A stretch of 64,000 nt of DNA from Planctomycetota bacterium (GCA_029259595.1 JAJDEW010000131.1:41894-105893), one strand, 5' to 3'; shown: positions 23,364 through 32,384, counted from the first letter of the stretch. The notes: a model not told the origin generated them from the letters alone. A program made the numbers and translations.

Positions 23364-24029
23364 TCAGCGCCCGGCCCGCAGCTCGGCGAGCAGCCCGGCC
23401 ACGCGCTCGTGGGCGCGCTCCATGGCGTTCTCCGACCCCGCCGCGAGCGGCTCCCCGAAGCGCACGCGGATCCGATGCGGCGACGGAAAGCGCTTATGGC
23501 GCCCGAAAGCCTCGTAGGCGCCCTCGATCGCGACCGGAACGACGGGGACCGGCGCCTGGCGCAGGACCAGCGCGGTACCCCCGCGGAAAGCGCCGAGCTC
23601 ACCGGTCTTCGTCCGCGTCCCCTCCGGGAAGACGGCGACGACCCCCTCCGCCCGCAGCGCCTGGACCATGGACCGCAGGGCGGAGCGGTCCCCGGCGCCC
23701 TGGCGGATCAGGATCGCGCGGCTCTCGCGCATGATCCAGGCCAGAAAACCCGAGCGGGCCAGGCTCTCGCGGGCGAGGAACACGACGTGGCGCCGCAGGG
23801 AGTTGGCCAGGATCGGGATGTCCAGGAACGACTGGTGATTGGAGACCAAGAGGACGCCGCCTCGGGCCGGAACCCGCTCGGCGCCCTCGATCCGGAGGCG
23901 GTGCCACAGACGCAGTTCGAGGCCCGTGGCGAAGCGGCCGAACCAGTACGCCCAGCCCGGAACGATCGGGACCGGGGGAGCGTTCGTGTCCGTTCCCGAA
24001 GCGACCGGCTCTGGCTTCGAGTCGCTCAC
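23364..24029 (-). CDS. plsC: 1-acyl-sn-glycerol-3-phosphate acyltransferase family protein
   Basis: Membrane-associated acyltransferase of 221 aa that makes phosphatidic acid or acylates a related lipid. The catalytic HX4D motif is NHQSFLD (His65, Asp70), and the glycerol-phosphate binding motif is FPEGTRT near 134. A single hydrophobic N-terminal helix anchors it. It starts at GTG 24029, whose GTGA overlaps the cmk stop, so it is coupled to cmk. The cmk-plsC-rpsA order is widespread. Confidence 0.93.
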   Translation of the reverse strand: MSDSKPEPVASGTDTNAPPVPIVPGWAYWFGRFATGLELRLWHRLRIEGAERVPARGGVLLVSNHQSFLDIPILANSLRRHVVFLARESLARSGFLAWIMRESRAILIRQGAGDRSALRSMVQALRAEGVVAVFPEGTRTKTGELGAFRGGTALVLRQAPVPVVPVAIEGAYEAFGRHKRFPSPHRIRVRFGEPLAAGSENAMERAHERVAGLLAELRAGR

Positions 24030-24682
24030 GCGTCGCTCGGGTGCGAGGCCCGGACCGTCGACAGGATCCGGCCGACGACGGCGTCGACATCCAGCTGATC
24101 GGCGTTGATCGCGACCGCATCCGCGGCTTGAACGAGGGGCGAGAGCGCGCGCGTCGCGTCCAGGCGATCGCGCCGTTCGATGTCCGCGCGAATCGCCTCG
24201 TAGCGCTCGGGCACGTTGTCCTGCTCCGCCCTTCGTCGGGCGCGCACGGCCGGACTCGCGCTCAGGAAGAACTTGTGATCGGCCGCGGGGAAGACCACGG
24301 TCGTCGTGTCGCGCCCCTCGGCCACGACGTTGCCGAGGCGCCGGGCGAGCGCACGCTGCTCGGCGACGATCGCCTCGCGAACGCCCCCGTGGGCCGAAAC
24401 AGCCGAGACGTTACGCGTCACGGTCTCGCCGCGGATGTCCGGCTCGCCCGGACGCCCGTCGATCCGGATCGTCCCGTCGGGGGCGAAATCCAACACGGTT
24501 TCCTGCGCGACGCCCGCACAGGCCGTGGCGTCGCCCGGGTGGATCCCACGCTCGAGCACGACCAGGGTGATGGCCCGGTACATGGCTCCCGTGTCCAGAA
24601 AGGCGGCGCCGAGCTCGCTGGCCACGCGCCGCGCGACCGTGCTCTTGCCCGCGCCGGCGGGTCCGTCGATGGCGATGATCAT
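24026..24682 (-). CDS. cmk: Cytidylate kinase
   Basis: Phosphorylates CMP and dCMP; 218 aa. P-loop GPAGAGKST at 7-15, AFLDTGAMYRAIT, the NMP-binding insert with RNVSAVSAHGGVRE, GRDTTTVVFP and the RRRAEQD lid region are all typical. I start at ATG 24682 (MIIAIDGP) because the alternative at 24739 adds 19 unconserved residues that reach back into the lpxH end. The following plsC overlaps it. Confidence 0.95.
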   Translation of the reverse strand: MIIAIDGPAGAGKSTVARRVASELGAAFLDTGAMYRAITLVVLERGIHPGDATACAGVAQETVLDFAPDGTIRIDGRPGEPDIRGETVTRNVSAVSAHGGVREAIVAEQRALARRLGNVVAEGRDTTTVVFPAADHKFFLSASPAVRARRRAEQDNVPERYEAIRADIERRDRLDATRALSPLVQAADAVAINADQLDVDAVVGRILSTVRASHPSDA

Positions 24683-24728
24683 GTCCAAGGCGTTTCCGCG
24701 GCTCAGGATAGGAGACGTCGCGGGGGCT

Positions 24729-25577
24729 TCAAGCTCCACCGCGGTCGGGCCCGGCCGCGCGCGTCGAATCGGACTCGGCCGCGGGTCCCCTGCTGCGGCT
24801 CAGATCGGGCCCGTGGCTCGCCCGCACCCGCCAGTTGCCCTCGGCGTCGAATTCGACGGTGTCGCGCGCTCCCCCGAAGGCGTCGACCACGAGCCAGCGG
24901 CCCGCCGCGAGACGCTCGTCCCGGAAGCGGTGGGCGTGGCCACAGACCAGCAATTCGGCGCCCTGAGTCGCCAGCAGCGCCTCGGCGGCGTCCGCCTGCA
25001 TCTCCTTCGCCGCGCTCGGCTTGCGCGCGACCGCCAGCCGCGAGACGCGGCGCAGTCGGCGCGCGAGCGCGCGCGCGACGGCGTGGGGCGTGAAGCGGGC
25101 CACCCGCCGCAGGGTGGCGGAGCGCAGGACCCACCGCAGCCGCTGGTAGGCCCGATCGCGCGTGGCGAGCTCGTCGCCGTGCACGAACAGCACGTCGCCG
25201 CGCCCCGCCAGCGTTCCGAGCAGACCACCGTGGCGGACCCGGGCGCCGGTCGCGCGCTCGAAGGCCGCCCCGAGCAGGAAGTCCCGGTTGCCCGGGATGA
25301 CGTCGAGGCTCCAGCCCTCTTGGAGCTTCGCCGCCAGCGCGCGTTGGACGCGCAGGCCTCCCGGAGAAGCGGCCTGCGCGCCGCCGATCCAGTACTCGAA
25401 CAGGTCTCCGAGACAGATCCACTGGCGCGGCGTGCGGTCCGACTCGAGCCAGGCCACGAAGCGCTCGACGGCGGAGGCATCCTCGACGTCGAGGTGCAGG
25501 TCGCCGAAGACGCGCGCACCGTCGCGCAGCGGGATCCGCGGCAGTGCGTGTTCGACGCGGTCCGGTTTCGACAGCAT
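24729..25577 (-). CDS. lpxH: UDP-2,3-diacylglucosamine diphosphatase, LpxH-like
   Basis: Calcineurin-like phosphoesterase of 282 aa, the fourth step of lipid A synthesis if it is true LpxH. The metal motifs appear in order: GDLHLD, GDLFEYW, GNRDFLLG, HGDE and CGHAHRF. GNRDF rather than GNHD favours LpxH. A basic, Arg-rich stretch in the middle (about residues 170-195) corresponds to the membrane-binding cap. It lies between the response regulator (6 bp) and cmk. It implies an LPS outer membrane. Confidence 0.85.
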   Translation of the reverse strand: MLSKPDRVEHALPRIPLRDGARVFGDLHLDVEDASAVERFVAWLESDRTPRQWICLGDLFEYWIGGAQAASPGGLRVQRALAAKLQEGWSLDVIPGNRDFLLGAAFERATGARVRHGGLLGTLAGRGDVLFVHGDELATRDRAYQRLRWVLRSATLRRVARFTPHAVARALARRLRRVSRLAVARKPSAAKEMQADAAEALLATQGAELLVCGHAHRFRDERLAAGRWLVVDAFGGARDTVEFDAEGNWRVRASHGPDLSRSRGPAAESDSTRAAGPDRGGA

Positions 25578-25583
25578 GCTCGA

Positions 25584-26948
25584 CTACTTGTCCGAGCCGT
25601 CCTCGATGCCGAAGTCCCGGAGCTTCTCCCAGAGGACCTTGCGGGAGATTCCCAGGAGCTCGGCGCACTGGGTGCGGTGTCCGCCGGTCATCGCCAGGGC
25701 GTGACGGATGTGCTCGATCTCGCGTTCCCGCAGGACCTCGCGCAGGGGACGAACCTCTTCCGGCGGCTCGGTCGCGCCGCGCCAGCGTTCGTCGAGCGGC
25801 AGGAGAAAGTCCTTCTTGAGCTCCTTCGAGTCCCCCGCCAGCGCCACCGCGCGCTGGACCGCGTTCTCGAGCTCGCGCACGTTACCGGGCCACGGATAAC
25901 GCTCGAGCGCATTGAGGGTCGCGGGTGAGACCGTGAAGGGTACGCCCCCACCATGGCGCTCGATCATGTGCTGAAGCAGGAGCGGCACGTCTCCGTCGCG
26001 CTCCCTCAGCGGCGGCAGGTCCACGGGCACGACGTTGATGCGATAGAAGAGGTCTTCGCGAAACGACCCCTCGCGCACCATTTCGCGCAGCGAGCGCTTG
26101 GTGGCGGCGACGACGCGGATATCGACCGAGAGGCTCCGCTCGCTGCCGAGCCGCTCGAAGCTGCGCTCCTGCAGGACGCGCAGGAGTTTGACCTGGACCG
26201 CGAGCGGCATGTCGTCGATGTCGTCCAGGAACAGGGTGCCGCCATCGGCCATCTCGAAGCGGCCGCGGCGCTCACGGTGGGCGTCGGTGAAGGCGCCCTT
26301 CTCGTGCCCGAAGAGCTCCGCCTCGAGCAAGGTCTCGGGCAAGGCCGCGCAACTGATCGCGATGAAGGGCCCGTCGGCTCGGTTCGAAGCCCCGTGCAGC
26401 GCGTGCGCGACACGCTCCTTGCCCGTGCCGCTTTCCCCGACGATCAGCACCGTCGCTTCGGTGGCGGCGACCGTGAGGATGCGCTGGAAGACCGCCGCCA
26501 TCGAGGGTGAGCGCCCCACCATCTCGCCGAGCCGCTCGGCCTGGAGACCGCGCAATTCCTCGCGCAGCCGTTCGTTCTCCGCCCGCAACGCGTGTTCGCG
26601 ACCGCAACGCTCGACCATCCCGACGACGGCCTCGTTGCGAAAGGGCTTCTGGATGTAGTTCGTGGCCCCGATGCGCATGGCCTCGACGGCCTGCTCCACC
26701 GTGCCGTAGCCGGTCATCAGGATCACGGGCCGGTGCTCGTCCAGGTCGATCGAATTGCCGAGGATCTCCATCCCGCCCTTGCCGGGCATACGGATGTCGG
26801 TCAGCACGACCTCGGGCGCTTCGTCCCGCAGGATCGCGAGGGCGGCGTCCGTGTCCGCCGCGTGGTAGACCTCGTGCCCGGCTTCCTCGAGCGCGTCGCG
26901 CAAGGTGATCGCGATCGTCTCCTCGTCTTCCGCGAGCAGGATCTTCAC
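25584..26948 (-). CDS. Sigma-54-dependent response regulator (NtrC family) with GAFTDA loop
   Basis: A 454-aa transcription activator. The receiver (1-120) is complete: acidic EDE at 7-9, phosphoacceptor Asp51 in VLTDIRMP, Thr in LMTGYGT and Lys in IQKPF. The AAA+ domain has Walker A GESGTGKE near 168 and the sigma-54 contact loop reads GAFTDA near 218 instead of GAFTGA. Walker B is GGTLFLDDIDD. A Fis-type HTH ends the chain (HRTQCAELLGISRKVLWEKL). Start is GTG 26948, four bases after the upstream GGDEF gene. No histidine kinase is adjacent. Confidence 0.93.
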   Translation of the reverse strand: MKILLAEDEETIAITLRDALEEAGHEVYHAADTDAALAILRDEAPEVVLTDIRMPGKGGMEILGNSIDLDEHRPVILMTGYGTVEQAVEAMRIGATNYIQKPFRNEAVVGMVERCGREHALRAENERLREELRGLQAERLGEMVGRSPSMAAVFQRILTVAATEATVLIVGESGTGKERVAHALHGASNRADGPFIAISCAALPETLLEAELFGHEKGAFTDAHRERRGRFEMADGGTLFLDDIDDMPLAVQVKLLRVLQERSFERLGSERSLSVDIRVVAATKRSLREMVREGSFREDLFYRINVVPVDLPPLRERDGDVPLLLQHMIERHGGGVPFTVSPATLNALERYPWPGNVRELENAVQRAVALAGDSKELKKDFLLPLDERWRGATEPPEEVRPLREVLREREIEHIRHALAMTGGHRTQCAELLGISRKVLWEKLRDFGIEDGSDK

Positions 26949-26952
26949 GAAC

Positions 26953-27489
26953 TCACTGCACCTTGGGCGGGCCGGGATCGACGTAGTGGAAGGCGTCGCC
27001 CCCCTGGGACGCCGCCTCGTCCAGCCCGCGTTCGGCCGCCTCGACCAGGCTGTCGAAGAACATGGTGTTCTCGTCCTCGAAGTGCGAGATGCCGACCGAG
27101 AGCGTGATGCCGAGTTCCTCACCCCGGTTGGTGAAGCGCAGACCGCGCCCCGCGTTCAAGATCCTGCGCGCGGTCACCTCGCCGCCTTCGCGGGAGGTGT
27201 GCGGAAGAATCGCCATCAGGCGATCGTCGATCAGCCGGCCCAGGTAGTCGCACGTGCGCGTCTCGTTGACCAGGAGCTCGACGACGTCGTGCAGAACCGC
27301 TTCCTTGAATTCGAAGCCGTACAAGTCGCGGACCTGGTCGAGTCGGTCGACGCCGATGATGATGCAGGCCACGGCGTAGCCGTAGCGCTGCGCGCGACTG
27401 AATTCCACGCGCATCAGGTGCCGGATCTGCGTCAGGGAGAAGACTCCGGCGGTCGCATCGGAACCGGCCTGTTGATCGAACTTCGTCAT
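26953..27489 (-). CDS. Degenerate GGDEF-domain protein with conserved I-site
   Basis: A 178-aa soluble protein that is essentially one GGDEF fold: FSRAQRYGYAV, then GVDRLDQVRDLYGFEF, and GITLSVGISHFED near the end. The catalytic GGDEF is replaced by IDDRL at 87-91, so cyclase activity is unlikely. The inhibitory-site motif RxxD is present as RTCD at 78-81, exactly five residues before the active-site position, as in PleD-like proteins. This suggests a c-di-GMP sensor. The gene directly precedes the sigma-54 response regulator and is probably cotranscribed. Confidence 0.8.
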   Translation of the reverse strand: MTKFDQQAGSDATAGVFSLTQIRHLMRVEFSRAQRYGYAVACIIIGVDRLDQVRDLYGFEFKEAVLHDVVELLVNETRTCDYLGRLIDDRLMAILPHTSREGGEVTARRILNAGRGLRFTNRGEELGITLSVGISHFEDENTMFFDSLVEAAERGLDEAASQGGDAFHYVDPGPPKVQ

Positions 27490-27570
27490 GTTACGAGAGC
27501 GGGTGTACGGCGGAGGATCGCCGGTAGCAAGGGGCAGCGTGAGCTCGGGCAGAAGTCGTCGGAACGCGGC

Positions 27571-28359
27571 TCATCGAAACAAGACCAGGTCGAGGAGCTC
27601 GTCGATGCTCGTTCCCCGGATGCGGACGAGCAAGAGTGCCGCGATGAAGATGAGCGAGAACACGACCAGGGCGGCCCCCTGTGCGATCAGAAAGGCGATC
27701 CCGCCTCGCGCCGCCCGCTTGGCCTTGCGTTTGGCACCCTGGACGCCGCTCATGACCGGAGCCATCAAGAAGTCCCGCAACAGGCGCCCGGAGCGCTCGA
27801 CGACGCGCGGATCGTCGATGCCGACGGTCGACGCCTCGAGCAATTCCGCCGCACAACGGTCCGGATCGAAGGCGCCCGCGACGACCGCCTCCTGCCAACG
27901 TTTGGCCATGCGCTTGTCCCCGGCTCCGATCGCGAGGACCAGCCCGGCGTGGAGGCGTCGAACGGCCCGGGCCTCGGCATCCAGCGCCGCGTGGGTCGTC
28001 GGGCCGGACGGTGCCGCGCCGAGCTCGGCGGCTGCCCCACCCGCTCCACTCACGATCGTGGGCGCGGCGGGCGCGGACGAGCGCTGCACCTCCTCCCGGT
28101 AGACGAGCGTCGTTCCGCGCCACACGACTTCGTCACCGGGCACCAACGCGGTCTCTTCGAAGGCCATGCCCCCGCGACGCGGCGGCTCGCCGCTTCCGAT
28201 GTAGATCGCCCGCGGCGGGGCGTCCCAGACGTGCAGCTGGTCCGCTCCCGCTCCGTCGACCGCGACCTCGCAGTCGTCGCTGCCGAGACGAGTCAAGCCC
28301 TCCGCGAGGTCGGCGCGCCGCGTTCCGCGGGCATCGGAGATTTCGAGCCAGGCTGCCAT
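27571..28359 (-). CDS. FHA-like membrane protein
   Basis: A 262-aa protein. The N-terminal 105 residues resemble an FHA domain (RLGSDDCEVAV ... QLHVWD ... IYIGSGEPPRRGG ... LVPGDEVVWRGTTLVYRE), with RLGS standing at the usual GR-S position. A linker and a helical segment follow. One strong transmembrane helix lies near the C-terminus (about residues 225-248, AFLIAQGAALVVFSLIFIAA), with a short tail after it. It may tether phosphothreonine recognition to the membrane. It heads the leftward signalling cluster and is divergent from rpoN. Confidence 0.7.
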   Translation of the reverse strand: MAAWLEISDARGTRRADLAEGLTRLGSDDCEVAVDGAGADQLHVWDAPPRAIYIGSGEPPRRGGMAFEETALVPGDEVVWRGTTLVYREEVQRSSAPAAPTIVSGAGGAAAELGAAPSGPTTHAALDAEARAVRRLHAGLVLAIGAGDKRMAKRWQEAVVAGAFDPDRCAAELLEASTVGIDDPRVVERSGRLLRDFLMAPVMSGVQGAKRKAKRAARGGIAFLIAQGAALVVFSLIFIAALLLVRIRGTSIDELLDLVLFR

Positions 28360-28623
28360 CGCGTCGGAGGATCGGTTCGAGTCGGTCGGTGGAAAGCGAT
28401 CGTAAACGAGGCTCCTTCCGGATCCGGCCGTCGGCCTCGTACGGAAAGGATTTCTAGCGCAACCGCGCGCAGGAGTCACGTGCTAGCTCCGGACGCGGAC
28501 GAACTCCCGGACCTCACGGTCTACCGCGGCCTTTTCGAATCCGCGTTCGGCCGGGGGACGATTTTTCGCAGTATACTCCGGGTGTTCGGAGGCCTGGCCA
28601 TCCGACGGAAAGAGACGCACAAC
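28360..28623. promoter_or_regulatory. Divergent FHA gene/rpoN intergenic region
   Basis: These 264 bp hold the promoters for both directions. A -10-like TATACT (28572-28577) lies about 46 bp before the rpoN start; I see no good -35 at the right distance. No other conserved element is evident. Confidence 0.35.
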
Positions 28624-30057
28624 GTGAGAGTCGGTCTATCCCAAAACGTCCGGATGGAGCAGCGGCTGGTTCAGTCGCCGCAGATGATCCAGGCGATGCA
28701 GATCCTGCAGCTGTCCGCGATGGACTTGCAGGAGCGCGTCGAGCAGGAGCTGCTCGAGAACCCCTTCCTCGAGGAGGCCGAGGGGACCCAGGGTGAAGAC
28801 GGCCCCGAAGAGAACGCGGAGCCCGCCGAGCGCCGCGACGAAGAGCCCACCGCGCTCGACGGGATCATCGAGATCTTCGAGCGCTACGAGCGCGATTTCG
28901 GGGAAGGCACGCGCCAGCGCACGGGCGGCGAGGACGTCGATCGCAAGCTCGAGGCGATGCAGAACACGCCTGCCACCTACCACAGCATCGGCGACTCGAT
29001 CCTGGAGCAGATCGCGTTGATCGAGCTCGACGACCGCCAGCACGACATCGCGGAGTTCCTGGTCTACTCGCTCGATCCGCGCGGCTACCTGATCGAGCCG
29101 CTCGCGGACCTGCTGCCCAGCTGCGAGGTGCGCGGCGTCACGGTCGAGGAGCTGCAAGAGGTCTTGGAGAAGCTGCGTCACGCGACGCATCCGGGTCTGG
29201 GCGCGCGCGACCTGCGCGAATGCCTCCTGCTCCAGCTCGGCCCCTACGACGTGCAAAACCCGCTCGTTCGTACGCTGATCGAGAGCCACCTCGAGGACAT
29301 CACGACCAACCGCATTCCGCGGATCGCGCGCACCACGGGCCACTCGATCGAAGAGATCAACCAGGCCATCGAGGAAATGCGCACGCTGGACCCGATCCCC
29401 GGGCGCGAGTACGGCCAGTCCTCGGCCGAGACCATCCACCCCGACGTGATCGTCGAAGAGGTCGACGGCAAGTTCGAGGTACGGCTCACGCGCGAAGGCG
29501 TTCCGCACCTGCTGGTCAGTCCTTCGCACACCCGGCTCTTGCGCGAGGCGGCCAAGGGCGACGGCGTTCGCAAGTGGATCAAGCAGCGGCTCGAGTCCGC
29601 CCGCTGGTTCATCGACGCCCTCGAGCAACGCCAAAGCACGCTGCTGCGGATCTCGATCGCGATCTTCGAACGCCAGCAGGAATTCTTGAACCGCGGCATC
29701 AAGGGGCTCCAGCCCCTGCGCATGATCGAGATCGCCGAGGTCTCGGGGGTGCACATCTCCACCGTCAGTCGTGCGGTCGCCGGCAAGTACATCCAGACAC
29801 CCCACGGGATCCTCGCCTTGCGCTCGTTCTTCTCCGGGGGAACGGCGAAGGCGACCGGAGGGATGGCGAGTCAGGCCTCCATCAAGCAGCGGATCAAGGA
29901 ACTCGTCGACAAGGAGGACGCCCACACACCGCTCTCCGACGACCGCCTGGCCGACATGCTGAAGGAGAAGGACGGCATCTCGATCGCCCGGCGGACCGTG
30001 ACCAAGTACCGCAAGGCCCTCGCAATCCCCTCCTCGAGCCAGCGGCGACAGTTCTGA
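28624..30057 (+). CDS. rpoN: RNA polymerase sigma-54 factor
   Basis: Sigma-54 of 477 aa. Region I is Gln/Leu-rich (MEQRLVQSPQMIQAMQILQL), followed by an acidic region II of about 35 residues. The core-binding domain and HTH (VSGVHISTVSRAVAGKYI) are intact, and the RpoN box ARRTVTKYRK lies at 455-464. The start is GTG 28624 (RVGLSQNVRMEQ); it puts region I at the expected distance. It serves the two sigma-54 activators in this window, although their targets are not visible. efp follows after 140 bp. Confidence 0.95.
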   Translation: MRVGLSQNVRMEQRLVQSPQMIQAMQILQLSAMDLQERVEQELLENPFLEEAEGTQGEDGPEENAEPAERRDEEPTALDGIIEIFERYERDFGEGTRQRTGGEDVDRKLEAMQNTPATYHSIGDSILEQIALIELDDRQHDIAEFLVYSLDPRGYLIEPLADLLPSCEVRGVTVEELQEVLEKLRHATHPGLGARDLRECLLLQLGPYDVQNPLVRTLIESHLEDITTNRIPRIARTTGHSIEEINQAIEEMRTLDPIPGREYGQSSAETIHPDVIVEEVDGKFEVRLTREGVPHLLVSPSHTRLLREAAKGDGVRKWIKQRLESARWFIDALEQRQSTLLRISIAIFERQQEFLNRGIKGLQPLRMIEIAEVSGVHISTVSRAVAGKYIQTPHGILALRSFFSGGTAKATGGMASQASIKQRIKELVDKEDAHTPLSDDRLADMLKEKDGISIARRTVTKYRKALAIPSSSQRRQF

Positions 30058-30197
30058 GGCCTTCGGAGCCCGAAGAACTCGACCCGGCCCGAAGACCCCG
30101 CGCGAGAATCGAGTATCCTGCCGATTGTTGATCACGGATGCCCTGCCGGCTCCGGTCCCGAAGTCCCCGCGCCGCAGACGCGCCGCTTCCCAGATTC

Positions 30198-30764
30198 ATG
30201 AGCGTACGAGCCACCGAACTCCGCAAGGGCCAAGTCATCGACTACTCCGGCGACTTGCTTCTGATCACCGACTACGAGCACAAGACGCCCGGCAACCTGA
30301 GAGCGATCATCAACATCAAGACGAAGTCGCTCACGAGCGGCCAGTCCAACTCGATGCGGCTCAGCTCGGGTGACCAGCTCGAGGTCGCCTTCCTGGACAA
30401 GAAGAAGGCCGAGTACCTCTACCGCGAGGGAAACGGGCACTACGTCTTCATGGACTCCGAGACCTTCGAGCAGTTCGAGCTCAGCGAGGAGTTCGTCGGC
30501 GACAAGATGGGCTTCGTCCGCGAGAACACGCAGATCGAGGTCACCTTCCACGAGACGAAGCCGGTCGGCGTCGAGCTGCCGACTCAGGTCGTTCTCAAGA
30601 TCGCCGAGGCCGAGGCCGCGGTGAAGGGCAACACGTCCTCGGGAGTGAAGAAGAACGCCATTCTCGAGACCGGCCGCGAAATCAAGGTCCCGATGCACAT
30701 CGCTGCCGGCGAAGAGGTTCGCGTCAACACGGACACCGGCGACTTCGTCGGCCGCGCGAACTGA
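30198..30764 (+). CDS. efp: Translation elongation factor P with Asn at the loop tip
   Basis: EF-P of 188 aa, which relieves ribosome stalling at polyproline. Three OB-type domains are present, ending GEEVRVNTDTGDFVGRA. In domain I the loop reads EHKTPGNLRA: the residue that is Lys34 in E. coli (PGKG) is Asn33 here, so neither beta-lysylation nor Arg rhamnosylation is possible at that position. The rest is canonical (VFMDSETFEQFEL). Start ATG 30198 was preferred to 30138, which adds a basic, unconserved extension. Confidence 0.93.
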   Translation: MSVRATELRKGQVIDYSGDLLLITDYEHKTPGNLRAIINIKTKSLTSGQSNSMRLSSGDQLEVAFLDKKKAEYLYREGNGHYVFMDSETFEQFELSEEFVGDKMGFVRENTQIEVTFHETKPVGVELPTQVVLKIAEAEAAVKGNTSSGVKKNAILETGREIKVPMHIAAGEEVRVNTDTGDFVGRAN

Positions 30765-30776
30765 CCGCGACCGAGC

Positions 30777-32264
30777 TCAATCGGGAGCGGTTCGCAGGTA
30801 GACGAAGACGTCCAGATCGCGCGGGGTCAGCGGGATCTGGAAGCGGGCGACCTCCTCGCATTCGCGCTCGAGCAACTCGAGGGCGTCTGCGCGCCGCTGC
30901 GGCGGCCAATCGAGCAGCTGCTCGCGGTTGATCACGAACCAGGTCCGTCGGGGATAGCGCGCCCACTCGAAGGGCACGTCGGCCCGGAAGCCGTCGTACC
31001 AGGTGACGTTGCGCCAATGCCGCAGGTCCTCCTCGGTCGGGTCGAAGTAGTACTCGCCGACGGGCGCGTCCATGCCCAGCACGAGGTCGTCCGGCTCGAG
31101 GCGCTCGAAGACGTGCAGGTAGGCCTCCCGCCAGTGAGGGCGATCGCCGTTGCGCACGGTGAAGTACAGGGCCGAATCGACGAGCCCCGGCAGGGCGAGC
31201 AAGAGGACCCAGACGGCCTGGAGCCAGGGGCGGAGTCCTCCGCGCCGCAAGGGCTCGGCGGCGACGACGCAGATCCACGGCAGGAACACGAACACGTATT
31301 GGGCGCTGACGCGCACGAACAGCGCAGCCCCCATGGCGGCCAGCACGCCCGCGACCACGACCAGGGCCGCGACGAACCCCTCCCGGCGCGCGCGTCCCGC
31401 CACGACGGCCCCGACCAAGAACCCGAGCCCGAGCGTCGGCGTGACGCTGTAGCCCGTCGTCAGGACGAAGTGGAGCGGGCTCGAGATCCCCTTCTGTTCG
31501 GACCACTTGCGCCAGACCTCGACCGCCCAAGGCGCTCCCGCGGCGACCCCGACGAGAGCCGCCCCCGCGAGGATCCAGATCGCGCGGTTCGCGCGTGGGC
31601 CCTTCCAGCCCACGAGGGTTCCCGCGACGACCGGCACCCCCACGAAGGCCGCCAGGAGCAGCGCGGCCGAGGGATGCGCCAGCGCCGCCAGCGCCAGGAA
31701 CAGGATCCCCGCCGCCGTCCTCGGCGCGCTCTCCCGCGCCAGGCCGCGCATCAGGATTCCGCCTCCGAGCAACCCCAACACGAGCGCCGTGGTGTAGAAG
31801 CGCGCGTTCTGCGACCAATAGAGCTGCCAGGAGCTCGCCGCCATGAGAAAGGCCGCTGCGGCGGAGGCCCGCGCCCCCGAGAACGGCCGGACGACCCAGT
31901 AGGTCAAACCGATCGACAAGGCCCCGAACAGCGCCGCGGGGAAGCGCATCCAGGCCTCGGTCGGTCGCCCCGGCACCAGGTCGTAGAAGGCGTCGAAGAG
32001 CAGGTACCCCACGGGGTTGTCCAGGCCTTGCCGCGCGTTCGAGTCCGCCAGGGTGAAGGCTTCGTCCAACCACAGGCTCCACTCGCCGAGCCGCAGGAAG
32101 CGCATCAGCGCGAGCCCCAGCGCTGCCGCCAGGAGCACGAGGGCGAAAGGATCGCGCGACGAAACCGCCCCCCCCGACGAGGGTTTCAGGACGGGATCGG
32201 ATGGCGGCAGGGTTTCCCCCCGCTCGGTTCCAGTTGCGCTCCGGGCTGACCGATGAGACTCCAT
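30777..32264 (-). CDS. ArnT/PMT-like (GT39/GT83) integral membrane glycosyltransferase
   Basis: A 495-aa multispanning protein with about nine or ten hydrophobic segments. The first periplasmic loop holds the expected acidic motif in LWLDEAFT near residue 67, typical of lipid-linked sugar transferases that use polyprenyl-phosphate sugars. The soluble C-terminal portion of about 110 residues follows the last helix. The substrate is not predictable; DPM1-like GT2 genes nearby could supply the polyprenyl-phosphate donor. Start MESHRSAR at 32264 gives a cytoplasmic tail before helix 1. Confidence 0.8.
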   Translation of the reverse strand: MESHRSARSATGTERGETLPPSDPVLKPSSGGAVSSRDPFALVLLAAALGLALMRFLRLGEWSLWLDEAFTLADSNARQGLDNPVGYLLFDAFYDLVPGRPTEAWMRFPAALFGALSIGLTYWVVRPFSGARASAAAAFLMAASSWQLYWSQNARFYTTALVLGLLGGGILMRGLARESAPRTAAGILFLALAALAHPSAALLLAAFVGVPVVAGTLVGWKGPRANRAIWILAGAALVGVAAGAPWAVEVWRKWSEQKGISSPLHFVLTTGYSVTPTLGLGFLVGAVVAGRARREGFVAALVVVAGVLAAMGAALFVRVSAQYVFVFLPWICVVAAEPLRRGGLRPWLQAVWVLLLALPGLVDSALYFTVRNGDRPHWREAYLHVFERLEPDDLVLGMDAPVGEYYFDPTEEDLRHWRNVTWYDGFRADVPFEWARYPRRTWFVINREQLLDWPPQRRADALELLERECEEVARFQIPLTPRDLDVFVYLRTAPD

Positions 32265-32384
32265 GGGCCGGGAAAGCGTTTCAAAGCCGCTGCTCGGTGT
32301 AAACAGACGTGCTCCCTTCCCGTGGTTCGAAATGAAGCGGACCCCGGTTTGACGGACCCCCCGGCCCACCCCGACAATCAGGTC

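Noticed and set aside
26905..28623. Upstream extension of the rpoN open frame through the signalling cluster
   Set aside because: It is antisense to the GGDEF and FHA genes and has low-complexity Arg/Asp-rich sequence; rpoN homology starts only at 28624.
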